This document shows positions 11,935 through 26,180 of a DNA stretch of 64,000 nucleotides, piece by piece. The stretch comes from Rhipicephalus microplus (taxonomy: Eukaryota; Arthropoda; Arachnida; Ixodida; Ixodidae): assembly GCF_043290135.1 (NCBI RefSeq), contig NC_134701.1, positions 98,944,202 to 99,008,201 of the forward strand. The letters run 5' to 3'. The position numbers and the translations under genes are program-made. Within the stretch, counting starts at the first letter, position 1. Each line of letters begins with the position of its first letter. The notes below the pieces were generated by a model. That model made no database searches. It saw only the letters and a program-made list of their open reading frames with translations, and had not been told where the DNA came from.

Positions 11935-14257
11935 TGTGCCAAGTTTACGCATGTAAAATTTGAACTTTCCATGTTTCTTTTTAGTCCCAGCTCGACTTCA
12001 TCGTTGGTGCGAATGGGTAGCGAAAAGTGAAAGACCCGATCGCTGAATAGTCCAGAGCGCCTTATGTTTTTTGTAACGCCGCAAACTGCAAAACGTCTAT
12101 TGAATGAAATGTGAGAGAGATTCTTCTATATGAGTTTGCATATGTTAAAGGTACGCTAAATCCAAATAACAATTTACGTCAAAGTGAAAGCTCAATCTAC
12201 GACAACATCTAACACGTCAATATTATCAACAACAGTGTCCTACCTACTAAGAAACTGTCGTAAATGCAGAACACATGCACCGCAGTAGGACATTCTCAAT
12301 ATGGTCCCAATGACATTAGACGGACCACCTACAATTATTCACTTGTAATCAATCTAGCTGCACTAAATAAAGAACCTTCCTTTCATCAAGAGACACAATA
12401 AAATGCTGTCTGTGTGTTTCTGTTTGCTTCATGGAAAAAAGAATCACCAGACGTTACTATGAGGATTGGCGCGATTGATTCAAAAAAATCTATTTTCACT
12501 TGGTTACACTGGACAGGTGGTGCCATCTAGTGGGGTGCAGTAGAATTAAAGAACATCTGTGATCTCGGAAGGAAATGGTGGAGAATTGTTCAATGGCTGT
12601 TGTTGATGTTGTGGCTCTCGCTGCTTTCGGTGTTTTGCTATTAGCGCAGTAAAATCGGGCAACGTTGTGCACGGCAACAGTAACGTGTGTTGGTCCGGAT
12701 GGTACGCTACTTGAGACGGGTAATTTCAAGTGCGCTAACCCGACGCGGACCAGTAAAAGGTGATTTTACTTCAAAATATGCCCTTCCTTGGCACAAAAGA
12801 ACCAGAACGGGTTTCTGGACCGCTATTTCAACAATCAACGTCGACTTTAGTTGCCTTTAGTGTCTTTACCAAGACAATATTTCAAGAGTTATTTTTAAAA
12901 CGAGCAAGCATTTATACAAATATACTGGAATATACTGACTAGCACCATCCACATTGCACTACCTGTGACGGTGCCTAAATGGTCGGTTGTGACACGCCGC
13001 TCAAGTGCAATCGCTGCCATGCCAGCTTCAGGACACAGCGGTGTCACGGATACCGGTGAGCATGTGCATTGCGGATCCCGATGACCATGTACATTTTTTT
13101 GCGAACCGCAGCCACACATTTATTTACAAAGACTTAACTTACGGTATACGACACATCCTAATGGTGCCATATTACAAGCTAGTTGGCCTAGCAGGAATAA
13201 AACAGTGCTAACACCGGTGGAAGCCGCGAATACTTTTACGTTAAATTTTTCCTTACACACACGTCTCTCAGCGATCAATATTGATACTCCAGGGCCGCTG
13301 GCTGAGTACTCACCTCGAACTTGAAAGCACTCTCCTCTCCAAGCCTAAAACCACTCGCCCGAAAACACTGAAGTATAAAATAAAATCAACCGTAAATTGA
13401 AAATTCTTTTTTTTTTCCCAGACAAACCCACCAAGCACATATTTCCGCGAACGTGCCCTGGCTTTTCTTTGCCTGAGTTTACCGCAGGTTTAGCTGTATT
13501 AGGAACGCGTGCACGGAGCACCAGATAATTCTAGGTACCTTTACAAAATTCATGCACTGAACTCGAATTAAGAAACTTCTAGACGCTGTATTGAAAGAAA
13601 GATGCAGAAACAATCAGGTATCACGCCCATGAAGTGTTAGCAACGCATTGAAATAGTTTATCGCTTTTATCAATTTATTTCTTTGTTATTGCGAGCAGAA
13701 AAAAATCAAAAGTGAGCATTCTAATTGTTTGTATTCAACAATAGTAAGCTCGACAAAAATTAGAACTTTAGCACTCAATGACCACTACTCTATATGTCTA
13801 TTCTTTTGTTCTTGCCCTAATAAGGAATTCAATGTTGACAGCTATCACAAAGCAGCATACTGAAAAACTCCATTGTTAGTTTTGATTTTATTGCTGCAAA
13901 GCAATAAATTGTGGGACCATTTATGCCACTCCAACGTTTTTGAAGATAAAGATAATAATCGCGCACTGATGTCTCAGCAACAGGGGAAATAGGGCGCAAA
14001 CTGATCTCGCATCCATAACCTTTTTTTTTTCTCCGATCGTCACTTTTACTTTACCTGTAATGTGTGTACTTATAGATGAGCTCCCCATCTAAGAATAGCA
14101 GTATATGAGAAAAAAACTCATCGCTCTGCCCTCAGAATAGGTATAAAAGTAACGTGCCTTAATAATAGTAGTTTAGCGTTTATCACACAGTGTTTCAACT
14201 CCAGTACGAAGGAGCATTAGCATTCATTTCTTTAAATATATTTAGTTAGCGTTTAGT
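11935..14257. other. No gene or repeat recognised
   Basis: About 2.3 kb with only short open frames (none above about 80 codons) and no domain, RNA gene or tandem array that I can identify. Confidence 0.4.
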
Positions 14258-14543
14258 TAGCTTCACTTATACTAAATTTGTTAATACGGGACTTGAATGA
14301 CGAAGGTATGATAGTGGTGCAAACAATATAAACATGAGATGCTCGTCATGTAACAACATGACTACATGTCACACTGATGATGCACTCGCGGTCTTTTTGC
14401 TAGCTTCACGTATGCCGAATTTGGTATTACGTGACGCCGATGGATAACGAAGGTATGTGACTGGTGCAAACAAGATAATAATGAGATGTGGGTTATGTGA
14501 GAACAAGACTATGTGCCACAGTCACGGCACCAATACATTTCGA
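14258..14543. repeat. 143-bp tandem duplication
   Basis: Units start at 14258 and 14401, both with tagcttcac, then aattt.gt, acgaaggtatg, gtggtgcaaacaa-like and atgagatg. The copies have diverged by many substitutions and small gaps. Confidence 0.8.
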
Positions 14544-17500
14544 CGTGACGTGGTTCACGTGCTCGCCGGCGTTCATTTTGTCATGTCAAGCCGCCGTTGC
14601 CACGCCTGGTGCCGGTCCTGCCATATACTCGCAGGCGCACCGCCCTCCTTTGCTTTGACGCATGCGCCTTTCAGCGCGCTTGTGAAAGGAAGACAGAACA
14701 GCGTTTATATTTAGTTTGCCCCTTTTCCGTGGTGCATAGCGTTCCAAATTTCGGCAGATGTGTTTGGGAACACCCCATCTACCCATTGCACTTGTCAGCT
14801 CGAAATTGTCAAAGCTGGTGAGGAGCTCTTTAAAAGAAATATTTCGTGTGAATATTACTTTCGCCCATTGCAGGCATGAAAATACCTTCACAGAATTTTC
14901 ACTTCTGTGAGAATCAGAAGATACGAAATAGGAACTTTGCCAAATAATATTGCACATTTATTGCTTAGAGAACATCGTATAGAAAATTAACTGTCAGTGT
15001 GGAAGTTCAAACTTTTTTTCTGCCATAAACTAAAAAAGTGTAACCATGCACCTTGCTACAAGGAAGAACTAGCTTTTCTATTCTATGGACTGAGGTACAA
15101 AGCTGAATTTTATTGAAGCAAAAAATTGTTCAAATTATTCTGGAACACAAAGCAGGATGATGACTTTGTCAATATGAATAGAAACTTCAGTTGTGTGAAT
15201 ACATTTCAAACGCAAAATATTTAATACTCAAACAATCATATGTAACTCAGTATTGAAAGTGTCAATATGCAAACACCAATTTTTAAGTGAACTTTTAGAA
15301 AACGCATGCGGAAGAAAAATGCAGTAAAAATAGAAAGCTTCTCAAACTTTGCGAAAAACTCTTTCCTTGATTTTAAGAAAGCAGGCCTGGTATTGAAACG
15401 AGAAGTTTTACCGTTCAAGTAAAGTTCTTAAAAAAATTCTACTAATTTCAGAAGCACCCCATCAGACTACCAAAATTTTCTCTTGAAATAATTCTTGCAT
15501 ATTGATTTAGGAATTTAGTCGGATATTTCGCAATACAAACGACATGGCTGTCCAATAAATTGCGACGCTTGGCTTAGAATGTGACCTTACTATATACATT
15601 CGCAGAATAAGTTAAGCCAATGCTGTCGTGCACTTCCTAATGCACCGGATTTTCCGTCCGTGTGTCACTCATGAACCTGCAAATGTAACTGATTGCAGAG
15701 GAACTTTCGCCTTCCTTCTCCCTTACAAGCCAAAAATGGTGGGCATGATGCAATCACGGACGTGTTTTCTAGCGCTAAGCGATTGTGACCAACTTGTTTT
15801 GGAAGCACTATGAGCTTGAACTCAATAAAATGGCGGCATTTTGCGCATGGAGCTGAGTGGCTTTCATACCCGACCAGGTAAAAGAAACTACTAAATTCCA
15901 GATTACTGCTGTTCATTTTATTTGCACCAATGTGCCACTGGTGCTTCAAAGTTTTTTGTTGCTCCTGTGAACTACCTACTTGTAATAGGCAACCAATTGT
16001 TGTTCAACTATGCGCCCAAAAAAATGAAACAATGAACTCTTCGGAAACTTTTGTCCTTACCACAAGTTATGACCTCCTGCAATCGATAAGTGAACGGCCT
16101 CTGAAGAAGCAGCCATTCTGCACCGCTCCAAGGCAAAAACTGAGCAGGAAGGTAGTGATGGAATCGATTGGTACGTGGCAGCTGCTTTCGCCGCATTTTG
16201 AGCCATTTATCAATGTTTCGCTGATGACGTTTTCATTGCAACAGTGCTCAGGGTCTCTCATACAGGAAGAACTGTTTCCGAGTCAGATTGCTTTCCTCTT
16301 AGAAGCTCGTGGCTTCCTAGATCGTCAAAGACTCGTTATTTTGTTGTTTCAATATAATGAAATATGCCGTGCAGCTCTCCGCGCACTCTTCGACAGGTTG
16401 CTACTGATTTTTCGGAAGTAAATGATATGTCTGTGCAGCATAAGCAATTCGTTATTAGCAATGCTGTGTTGAGTTGTATTTCTTTGAAAATTATTTGCAG
16501 AAAAGTTGTTATTCGATTTAAATATTCACAGCCTTGCAGTTACTATAGAATCAGAGCGTCAGCGACCCACACATGAACACTTGAAAGAGTATAAAGCGGC
16601 AGAATAATCTTCAAACTTTTCAATAATGAAAACGACGCAGCTTTATATTATAATGGCGTAAAGAAGGAAGATGCGACCTCCCATATGTTATTAGGTGTGT
16701 GCTCAAAGAAAACTATCAGAGCCCCAAATCAGGAACAGTTAAGGACATCAGTTATTGAACAGCACATTAGTCTTCTGCTACTTTGTCATGATATCGTTTT
16801 GATGAGTTACTCGAGGGACGAATAGCAAACCAAGCATACCGAGCTGCACATAGAAAAATGAGTGTAGATGTGGAAACGTCTACACAGAAAACTGTAGGAG
16901 GCACAAGTGTGTCGCGAAGGAACGGTGCTCCACATTATACATATACAACGAGGCAGTAAATGTGGTAAAGAATTACGCCTACACAGTAAGCAAAATATAT
17001 CAGAGCTTGGCGTTTTTGCGGCTCATGACCTGCGAAAACTCTCTCGCGGTTACAAAAGCTACCTTGCGTTAGAGTAGAAGGTAGTATATGTCATAGTGAC
17101 ATAGTACATGACTACCATCACCTCCAAGTGTGATGAGTGCAGAGCGCACGTTAAGTGAGTGTTTCAAAAAGTGCGTGACACAGAAGTTAAGAAGGCAAGC
17201 AGTGCGCATGTAAACAGAAACTCAGCGAAGACCGTGACGAGGAAAATCGACAAGAGAGCATTACATGGGTTAAGTTCCGTGTTTGGTCTTTCACTGCCGC
17301 CAAGGAAGTCGAAGACGAGATCTTTCATTTTCTGGCACCTTGAGGAAAGAACCGCTAGGACGTCATTTTGATAGAGACATTTATACATCCTATTTTTTGT
17401 CCCTTAACCCCTGGTTTTTATCACCTAACCCCCCATTCAAGCACTCTTACAATCCAAACAGAACACAGGAATGTCTCTCCCTTCAACTCTCTGTCGGCTG

Positions 17501-19599
17501 CCCTTGAAAATGTCAGGCACAGAGTCCTTCCTCCTCGAATCTTCCTCGAAGAACCACCGCCTCTCGTCGCCGCTCAACTTCCTTCACTCCAGTTCCCGGA
17601 ACGTTCGACGTCTGGCGGCGACGAGCCATGAGAACACATTTCGTCGGTACGTGCCAGCAACGCTGGGCTGACAGGTCATCAGTATATTTGGCCAATGTAT
17701 TATTGCTGTCGCTGCTGCTGGTTTTAGTTGCCTACAGCGGCATGCAATTCCACCTTCTACTTATGCAGCCGGACTCGGCTTTTGTCTCCAGAAAAGTGCC
17801 ACCACTAAACCCTTTGGCGACGTGGGTCTTCGCGTCCTTTCTGACCAACAGACAGCCACCGTTCCGCCAATTCAGTGACACCGCTTCCATCATGACGTGG
17901 GCTCACCGTATGCAGGGTGGGTAACAAAATTGAGGTATTCGGCGAACGCACCAAGTTCGAACCCAAAAACATGAACAACATGAAAGTAAAGTGGCTGAAT
18001 CAGCAATTGCCATAGAGAATGAATGGGCCAATAACACGTTGATGCGGCAACCCCAAAAGCGCCAAAAGGAAGCCGAGGAGTGCAACGCAGTGGGCATGGT
18101 GGCCCGTCCGGAAAGAAGCAAGGGAGAGGCAGTTCACCAGCGTCACGGTCGTGGTTTGTCCTGAGTGCCTCGCAGAGGTCAAGACACGGCGTCGCTAGCA
18201 CCTCTTGTCTTCAAGCTTGCATGGTGTACGGAGCTAGCAGGAAGCTAGTGAAGCTACCATGTACACTGTCGGGTGTTAGCCCGAGTTCTTCGCCGTGGCC
18301 CCTGGTCCAAACGTCCGAGAAAAAGACTGCCTGACTTCATCGGCCCTGTCTTTGGCACCTGCCTGCTCCTTCGTGCTTACCTTCGAGAGTCGCCCTTCTT
18401 TTCGCCGAGGTCCGCTGACGACGGCATCATCTTTGTGGTATCTGCTGTCCGTAGACGTCCCAAACGTCTCACTAATATGCGCACCCGTGAGACTTCTTTG
18501 ATTACGGTTGAACTAGACTTCTTGTCGCGACTGCTCTGAGCGTTTACATAGGTTCTAAAATGTTTTATTCTCATCAGTGCCTGGTGCGTGCCTCATGTTC
18601 GTGCGTTGCTTCAGTAAAGTGGGGGAAACAGAAACCAGCTTCACCGACTTTCTTACGGATGTTGTGGTCAATGATGCCACGAAGTCCCTTTAATTCAAAT
18701 ATTCAAAAGAACCTCATCACACTGGGGCACGTAGTTATTAGATGTCAAAACCCAGCTTCACTTCATGGGGAGATTTCTATCACGTGATTTTAACCTCAGT
18801 TTTATAGAGTCTAATACCACGTGGCTGCAAGCTGGAGCTGCTTCGATGGCTCTTGCTTCCCCTTCCTCCACTCGAGTGCCGCACTCGGTGAATCGTGAAA
18901 GTATGCGCATACCAGATATGTTGTTAATATTATTGTTATTATTATTTTGAAAGTGGTGTGTCAGGGTCGCACCTCATGGCTGAACTCGAGTGAACGTACT
19001 TTCACTGGAACTGGTAGCAGTATAAGCATAACGGGTGAAGAAAGCATGCTGTGAACAAAAACGAAAGGGGGGGGGGGGGGCTGCTCCAAGAAAAAAAAAA
19101 CAAACTTTACTGGACGGTTTTCCTGCAGATTTTTCTAAATCGGTCCGGTGGGCGTGGAGGTAGGTGGTGTAAGAAGCTCGCGCTGTAACCTAATGGTTAC
19201 AATGGTTAACCTGGTTAACCTAATGGTGAATCACGTGTATCTTCTATTATCAATCGACCGAGCGCGAGCCTTCGAACCTGTGCGTTGCGGATCCCTCGCT
19301 TCGGTGCCAAACTGTGAAGAGCTGCAAGTGGTAACAAAATCAATCTGCTGGTGTAATCGTTCATGGTTGCTTCATGGAGAGTGCCCAATTACAATTTCGA
19401 AGCAAGAAGCAAAAGGCTTCGCTATGTTGTGGGCACCGACGTGGTCAGTGGCCAGTGTGGATGCGTCACAGTGGTAAGTAAAATAAGCGTCGCATATATT
19501 TTGTTTCACAGAAGGTGAAATGAAACTAGTCTCTGGTATATACGAGAGACAATCGGTTAGCTGCCAGCTCGTAATATGTTCACGTGCTACGTGACGCCA

Positions 19600-19600
<1 letters not shown>
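14544..19600. other. Long stretch without recognised genes
   Basis: The longest open frame is 163 codons (15930-16421), with no recognisable domain. Around 17480-18500 the sequence is C/T- and GC-richer and several 60- to 100-codon frames overlap on both strands, which suggests composition rather than coding. A taa-rich stretch lies at 18920-18946 and a run of twelve G at 19069-19080. No tRNA, rRNA or clear transposon protein was found. Confidence 0.35.
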
Positions 19601-19972
<372 letters not shown>

Positions 19973-20335
19973 CTTTTCTGTTTATGTGCTGTTGCAGAAT
20001 ACCAAATACGACGACGCAGAATGCTGGGGTTCCACTAGTTCTCTAAATCTGATATCTACTCTTTGCATTCAATGGGTGAATGCTGCCAATGGTTTTTAGG
20101 AAATCATCGCACATAAAAACTGTCACTGTGTGCTCACGCCGTTTTGATATTTATAAAATGTCAAATAATTGTGGCGCACACCAGCATCTCGTGGCACATA
20201 CAGGTAGGACTAAAGGGGGGTATGGCCAAAAATCCGTATTCGGCTACCAGATAATACGGATGATACTGCTATCAGATAGCCGTATTATTCCAACCCTCTT
20301 TTCCTTTTTGTCGGCAGCTAGATGTAGGCAACAAG

Positions 20336-20348
20336 ATGGATAGATAGA

Positions 20349-20382
<34 letters not shown>
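20336..20382. repeat. (GATA)n microsatellite
   Basis: About eleven GATA units with one early irregularity (gatagaat). Confidence 0.95.
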
Positions 20383-23086
20383 TTGAATTGTCATGGCGTG
20401 TTTGATTTGTTAACAAATCCTTTGCAGTGAAAAAAGAATGTCATGTGAATGAACATTCACTGATGACCCAAATGTTTACCAGCGACCAAAAAGAGATGTG
20501 AAACTCAATAAAGCGCACCCTTGCAACTAAATTTTGCTTTTCCGAAAGCTTGGCTTTGGAACCCTCGAGCATGCGCACAAAAAAAGGGCTATCTCTGAAA
20601 ACTTCGATTGATTGAAACAAAAACGGTACTATTTTAATAAAGAGTGACAGATGGAATGCTCACAGAAAGATGGCATTATTTCTATATTTACATTGTCTCG
20701 GCTAGTTCCCATGCTATCTTGTCTTTGTTCTTCCACAAAATGCGTGCGTAGCCCAGCAGTGGTTTACACGTAGAAGCCTTGCAGGGATGTAGCGAATGAA
20801 AACCAGCTCCATTCATCAGAGATAAGGCAAGCTCTGCAAGTCAGTCTTTATTACATGGGCCAGTCCGGCCAATGTACAACTGGTTGCAGCTCAATGAAAT
20901 CCTATGAATAGGACCAGCTGAGCATTTCAAGAAATGCGTCTTTTAGTGTGTTCTTTCGCACAATCAGGGCTCCTAGCAGGCGACACACGAACACAAATAC
21001 GCAAGTTTTCATAGAGCCATGAACACTACCGGTAAGTTATACCTGAAAGCCGCACTTTTCAAAAATTGAGATACATTATCAGTGTAGAGAATGACGACGG
21101 CACGCGTCTCCTCATCCTTCACTGGGGAAGCACAAGTGACATGACGCCGAACTTTTTTTAGCGAAGCTCCACAAACAGATGCTGAAAAAAATGAACAAAA
21201 AGCTGCGGGAACAAGTCTAGCAATTTGCAGTTCAAATTTTTCTTCAAGTTATGGACCTATTTAGAACCATCTGCAAAACTAGATGTTACTTTCGCTCTTT
21301 TCACATTCTTTGGACGGCATCTTCATGTAAATTACTCCTGGGCAACGCATATTTTTTTGTGGCCCAGCAAAAGACAAGGTGGCGTGGTAACTGGCTGAGG
21401 CCATGCACATACATAAATATAGGAATCTTTGTATCAGCGTTTCTTCTTCAACTCTTAATCAATATGAGTATGTTTATTTAGTTAATAGAATTGATCAAGC
21501 GGTGTATTCAAGTGTTTTTAATTGAATTTTCGTGGCGTTATGTGCACGTTTGAACGTTCTTAAGCGAAGCTTTCGGGAGCATGAAATTTAGTTGCGAGTG
21601 TGCGCTTAGGTGTCGTACGCGTCTTTTCGTGTCTAGAAAGACACCTGAGGTATTCAGAATACTCATGAATACAAGCTTGACACGCTAAATTTTGAACCTA
21701 TGTGTACTTTCGTACTTAAGTTGCCTAAATTTCTACGTTTTATTGCATTAGCAACTATATGGACAGTCTTGGCTGCCTTTTACCGTTGCCACTGCTGCCG
21801 TCATGTCCTGTATAGGTATATGTAACTATATATAGGAAAATTCAAGAAAGAAGAAAAGCCACCCGCGCTTGTCACCAAGCACGTTGCAATGCACCAACGC
21901 ACTTATCTCCTATGCTTATCTCCTACTCGCTCTCTGGATTTTATGGCAACTGGTTGTGCCCCCACGATCTCCGACGACAGCGCAGCTCTGGCCTACTGGG
22001 CTTGCCATACGCATCTTCTGACGCTGATAAGAGCTCTCGCCTAGTGGTGCCCCATGTTCGGACTCCTGCGGCCATGTCCATCTTTCCTGTCTTCTCCTAA
22101 CTTCCGTATGTGGCCGCCCCGGTCTCTCGTTCCCCCCCTCTCTTTATCTCTATACCTTTTAATCATATTCTTTTAATCCTCCTTACCGCCACCCTTCGCG
22201 AGCAATTGTTGAGGTGTGCTCTCCTGAGAGACCATTACGGGCCTCACTTCTTTTCATTTAAAAATCACCCTCCCCCTCCTATGCGTTCATTGCCTCAGGC
22301 ATGTGGGTGGGGGGGGGGGGAGGTTAAGTGCTTGTGCACTCGCGCTTATGCTTTGGTGGGGACAACCATGTGTCCTTCGCTTTCACCGGAATGAATGTGT
22401 TAGTTGCTTGGGTAACAAAGGTGAACTTCGCTCTCTGACCAGGCCTCGTTTGAGAAAACAGCGTGCTTTTCAAACGCAGCGAAGTAACCACTAGGACGCT
22501 CGTTAGTTCACGCTCATATATGTACCTGTGATTATGTTCTGTCCATCATTTTCGTTTAAACAGCGCGTCAAGCATCGAGTTGTAAACGTTCTTATTTAGC
22601 TTTCACCTTGTGTGTGTCGTTTTCGTGCGTCATTTGTGCAGGAGCAGCTTGCTGCACGTTTCAATTTAACAGCTGTTCTCACAGTTACATTCCAAATTTT
22701 CGCTATCACATTCATTGCTTCATCCTTGCGGCGAAACTGTGACTTTTTTCTCCTTGTGCATTTGAAAGAAAAAGGAAAGGCCGTTTGCACCTCACGAGAC
22801 TAATCAAGACTATTAGCCCTTTCCTCAAACTTGTGTGTTGTTCACATGCGGTTTCAATAATTCAAGCATGAGGGCTCCATTTATTACATACTATATAGAG
22901 AGCGATAAAGAGCAGAGTGTTTAGGAAACAAAGGTTGGTCAAGTGTGTTTTCAAATTGAAAAAAGAATAACAGGGCACGCATACGGTGCGTAGTGAGGGG
23001 CACGATAGCTGCTGGTCAATGAGAGCATTATAGCAAATTGCAGAAGATAGTAAGGAAGTGAGTAAGAAAGTAAGGGAAAATACCTG
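20383..23086. other. No gene; one C/T-rich possible LINE 3' region
   Basis: No coding domain is recognisable. Around 21960-22290 the plus strand is C/T-rich and resembles, from memory, the 3' untranslated region of a tick LINE (gagctctcgcctag; gagagaccattacggg). A run of G lies at 22307-22320. Otherwise blank. Confidence 0.3.
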
Positions 23087-23320
23087 GCCGTCATGGTGGT
23101 TTAGAAATTGAGGTGCGTCACTGCTGACCCACGGGTCACGCATCGGATCCAGGCCACAGCGGCAATATTTGTGGTGGAGGCGAAAATATTTGATCCCTAC
23201 GTAGTTTGATATAAGTGCCCGTTAAATAAATCCAGTTGGTCGATATTTGTGTTGTCCTACACTACAGCGTCTCTCATAATGACGTCGTAGTTTTGGGATG
23301 TTCAACCCTAACAATTATAT
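23087..23320 (+). mobile_element. Degenerate Ruka-like SINE
   Basis: A plus-strand copy with a recognisable head (gccgtcatggtggttta, ctgctgacccacgggtc), ggtggaggcgaaaata in the body and gcgtctctcataatgac with gttttgggatgttcaa near the 3' end. Many substitutions have accumulated, so this is an older copy; no clean target duplication was found. Confidence 0.8.
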
Positions 23321-25956
23321 TATTGGGGAGACTAGAAGTTAAGTGAGGAGATAAAATTTATAATATCGCAAGAATAACATGACTGCAGCATTCGCAAGAC
23401 CGGCCTAATTGGAGAAATATGGGACTGGTCCGAGTGAAAATCCCCTTGAACATGACCAACGTGAAGCTCCCGGACAAATACAGAGCAGTCGTATTTCAGA
23501 TACATGCTATGAGGTCGAATATTCTGAATTAATACAATATGTATCCCCATGTGGTCTGTTTGAGTGATAGAGCATACTTTCAATACATAACCATTTTTAA
23601 AAGGGTGCGCCGCATTGCCCAGCTACCGCAAACCAAAAGGAAGTTTTTTTTTTTGGTAATCCTGCTGTAAATCGATATGAAAAACTTGTCTTTAAGTATT
23701 TACTACTTTTAGCAGTAATTCTAGGCGCTGTGACAGGTACACCTAAGTATGCCAAGAATAATAAAATAGTTAAAAGAGCATCTGCATGTTTGTGTGTTAC
23801 TTCGTTTAAACTACTGGAATGCTGGTGATTTCGAGAACAACTTCGCATCACACATCATGTCCTGCAAAACAGCCAGTGCAGTACAGACGCCAAATTTTGA
23901 TAGTGCGCCTGTGAAGGTACTGGCTGGTGTGAATTTCTTGAAGTGCCAGGTTTCAAACTCACTAGATGCAAGGGGTAATTGACTGAAGTGGCTTGTGATG
24001 CAATGCTGTAGCAAACAATTGGTCTCTTTTGCTCATTGGTGTGAAATAAACATTTTTATTTACCAGGCTTTACCAAACAAAAACTTAGTTTTTGATGGCG
24101 GAGGACGTTTATAACAGACAAAATGAACAAAACACAAATAAAAAAAATAGGAGCGTCTGTGAAACAGCTGCCTGCTAGAAAAAGTAATGCACAGGGAAAA
24201 GGAAGAAATCAGTGAATGCAGAAAACAAACAAGGAAAAACTAGAAACAAAAATAGCAAAGAAAATCTGGCATAAAAACTTAACCTCGGGAAACAAAAAAA
24301 AAATATCCTTCCGGGTAGCCTCAATATGCGCCCCTTTGGAGCGGACGGCACACAAAAATATTCATAAGTGGCTTTGTGAGCGAAACACCGGCTGCGTAAT
24401 ACATGGTGCATACAGAACCTAATTGTGTGGCATTATATGAACGTCAAGGCTCAATAATACTCTGTGCTCATTTTCTTCTTAATATTGAGAAGTTCCGGGC
24501 AAGAAACTTTGTTTCCTCGAGTAAGCACGCCCAGGAATGCGATCCTCATGGCCGGCAACTATATTACACGTGCTTTTAGAAAACGTTCGACCTATATTCA
24601 TACTTTCACTTATTTGTAATTAGACTTTGGCACTAGGCGTGACTGAGAATATTTATATATGCACAAGATTTCATGGGTTATTCAGGAAGGAACAAAGCCA
24701 TCGTGCTGAAGAATACTTTATTTCTTAATTTGTTCAGGTTATTTATCTTTTATAAATGTCGAGAAAGTATACAGTAAGAACAATTTGAAGCTTCCTCTGT
24801 TTCTTTTAATTATGCATACAGAAAGTGTGTGCGAATTTTCGCTTCAATATTTGTACACTATTTGAAACTTTACGGTAACCTTAAAGAGATGTGTATTTCT
24901 ACAGATTCCTTGTTTTTTTGTCTAAAAAGTATCACACTACGTCATTCCGACAAATAAACTTTTACAGACAGGTCCCGAAGCATCAGTGTTTTGCTAACAA
25001 TGTTCTGTGAACTCCTATGAAAAGTGTAAAACTGTTGCTACCCTTTTGTTTAGAGTGTTTACCGCATTTACAAAACCCCTCCTTGTGTGCCTTATTGGCT
25101 GGCCCGGGTGACGGCACTCTGTCAGGCATTAAATTGCCTTTTTGCCTACTCTGCCCCTTACATGTCAGTGTGTACTCTGTAACTTATTTATGTGCCGAAA
25201 ACCCAACAGGCACCTCGAAACAAGAGGCCACGTTCTTTAACAAATGGGAAATTTTGTGTACATAAGGATTGAAAAAGGGCGCTTTTTCTGTGTTATGTCC
25301 CTTCTGCCTGAGTGACTGGTGGCATAATGTCAAAATTTTCTCTATAAAGTTTAACATGCTAACGTAAAAATATATTGCATGAAATATAGAAAGTAATTAC
25401 AGCAAAAAACTACTTCCCTGCTATGAAGTTTAACGCAAAACTGAGGTTTCCAAATTATGACACAGAAACTACGAAACTATTATTCTCGTAATTGCACCAA
25501 CGCCTGATGTAAATGCCGAATTTATGCACGGAAACAGCTCAGCTATAATTTTTTGCGGAGAACTTTTTTTTTGAACAGAAATTATGAGTTGGCGGACGAA
25601 GTGAAGGTGAACGGGTTTCGCAGCGTATACTTTCCAAGTGAGCCATAAAGCGTGCTTTCTCGTCGTGTAAGCAAATCAACACAAGTGCATTCACTCTAGT
25701 TGTATTTCAGGCAGCATTAAGCTGTTTTCAAAGCGCCTCAAGCTCAAAGGGCTCCTGGTGAAATAGAAAAGGTGGATACGAGTGCTTTCTCGCGGACTCA
25801 TTGCTGCCTGTTGAAAACTTGCCTTAAAATACCATGAAACAGGGGCCTTGAAAATAAAAATATAACACCAGAACCCCATAGTGCACAAAATTGAGCTGGT
25901 ATAGTTTCATTCCTGTGAGAAATGTGTTGGTTAGCTGGTACTTTATAATGACAAAG
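23321..25956. other. No gene or repeat recognised
   Basis: AT-leaning sequence with short open frames only. An A-rich stretch lies at 24135-24305. Confidence 0.4.
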
Positions 25957-25968
25957 AAGTTTTTAGTC

Positions 25969-26168
25969 GACCCGCAGGTCGCGGGATTGAATCCCGACTG
26001 TGGCGGCTGCATTTATGATGGAGGTGGAATTGTTGTAGGCCCGTGTGCTCAGATTTCGGTGCTCATCAAAAACCCCGGGTGGTCGAAATTTCCGGAGCCC
26101 TTCACTACGGCATCTCTCTTAATCATATAGAGATTTTGGGTCCTTAAACACCACATATCAATCAATCA
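25969..26168 (+). mobile_element. 5'-truncated Ruka-like SINE
   Basis: Begins inside the tRNA-like head, just before the B-box-like gggattgaatccc, and runs to the atcaatcaa tail. Perfect 12-bp duplications aagtttttagtc at 25957-25968 and 26169-26180 bound it exactly. The truncation therefore happened at insertion, by incomplete reverse transcription, not by later deletion. Confidence 0.93.
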
Positions 26169-26180
26169 AAGTTTTTAGTC

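Noticed and set aside
14586..14957. 123-codon minus-strand frame
   Set aside because: No domain; overlapping frames on the other strand are of similar quality.
15930..16421. 163-codon plus-strand open frame
   Set aside because: No recognisable domain, no neighbouring exon or splice pattern that I could support, and a frame of this length is expected by chance in 64 kb of mixed composition.
20225..20296. Possible hairpin around ccgtattcggctacc and tagccgtattatt
   Set aside because: Arms are short and poorly matched compared with the hairpin at 8021.
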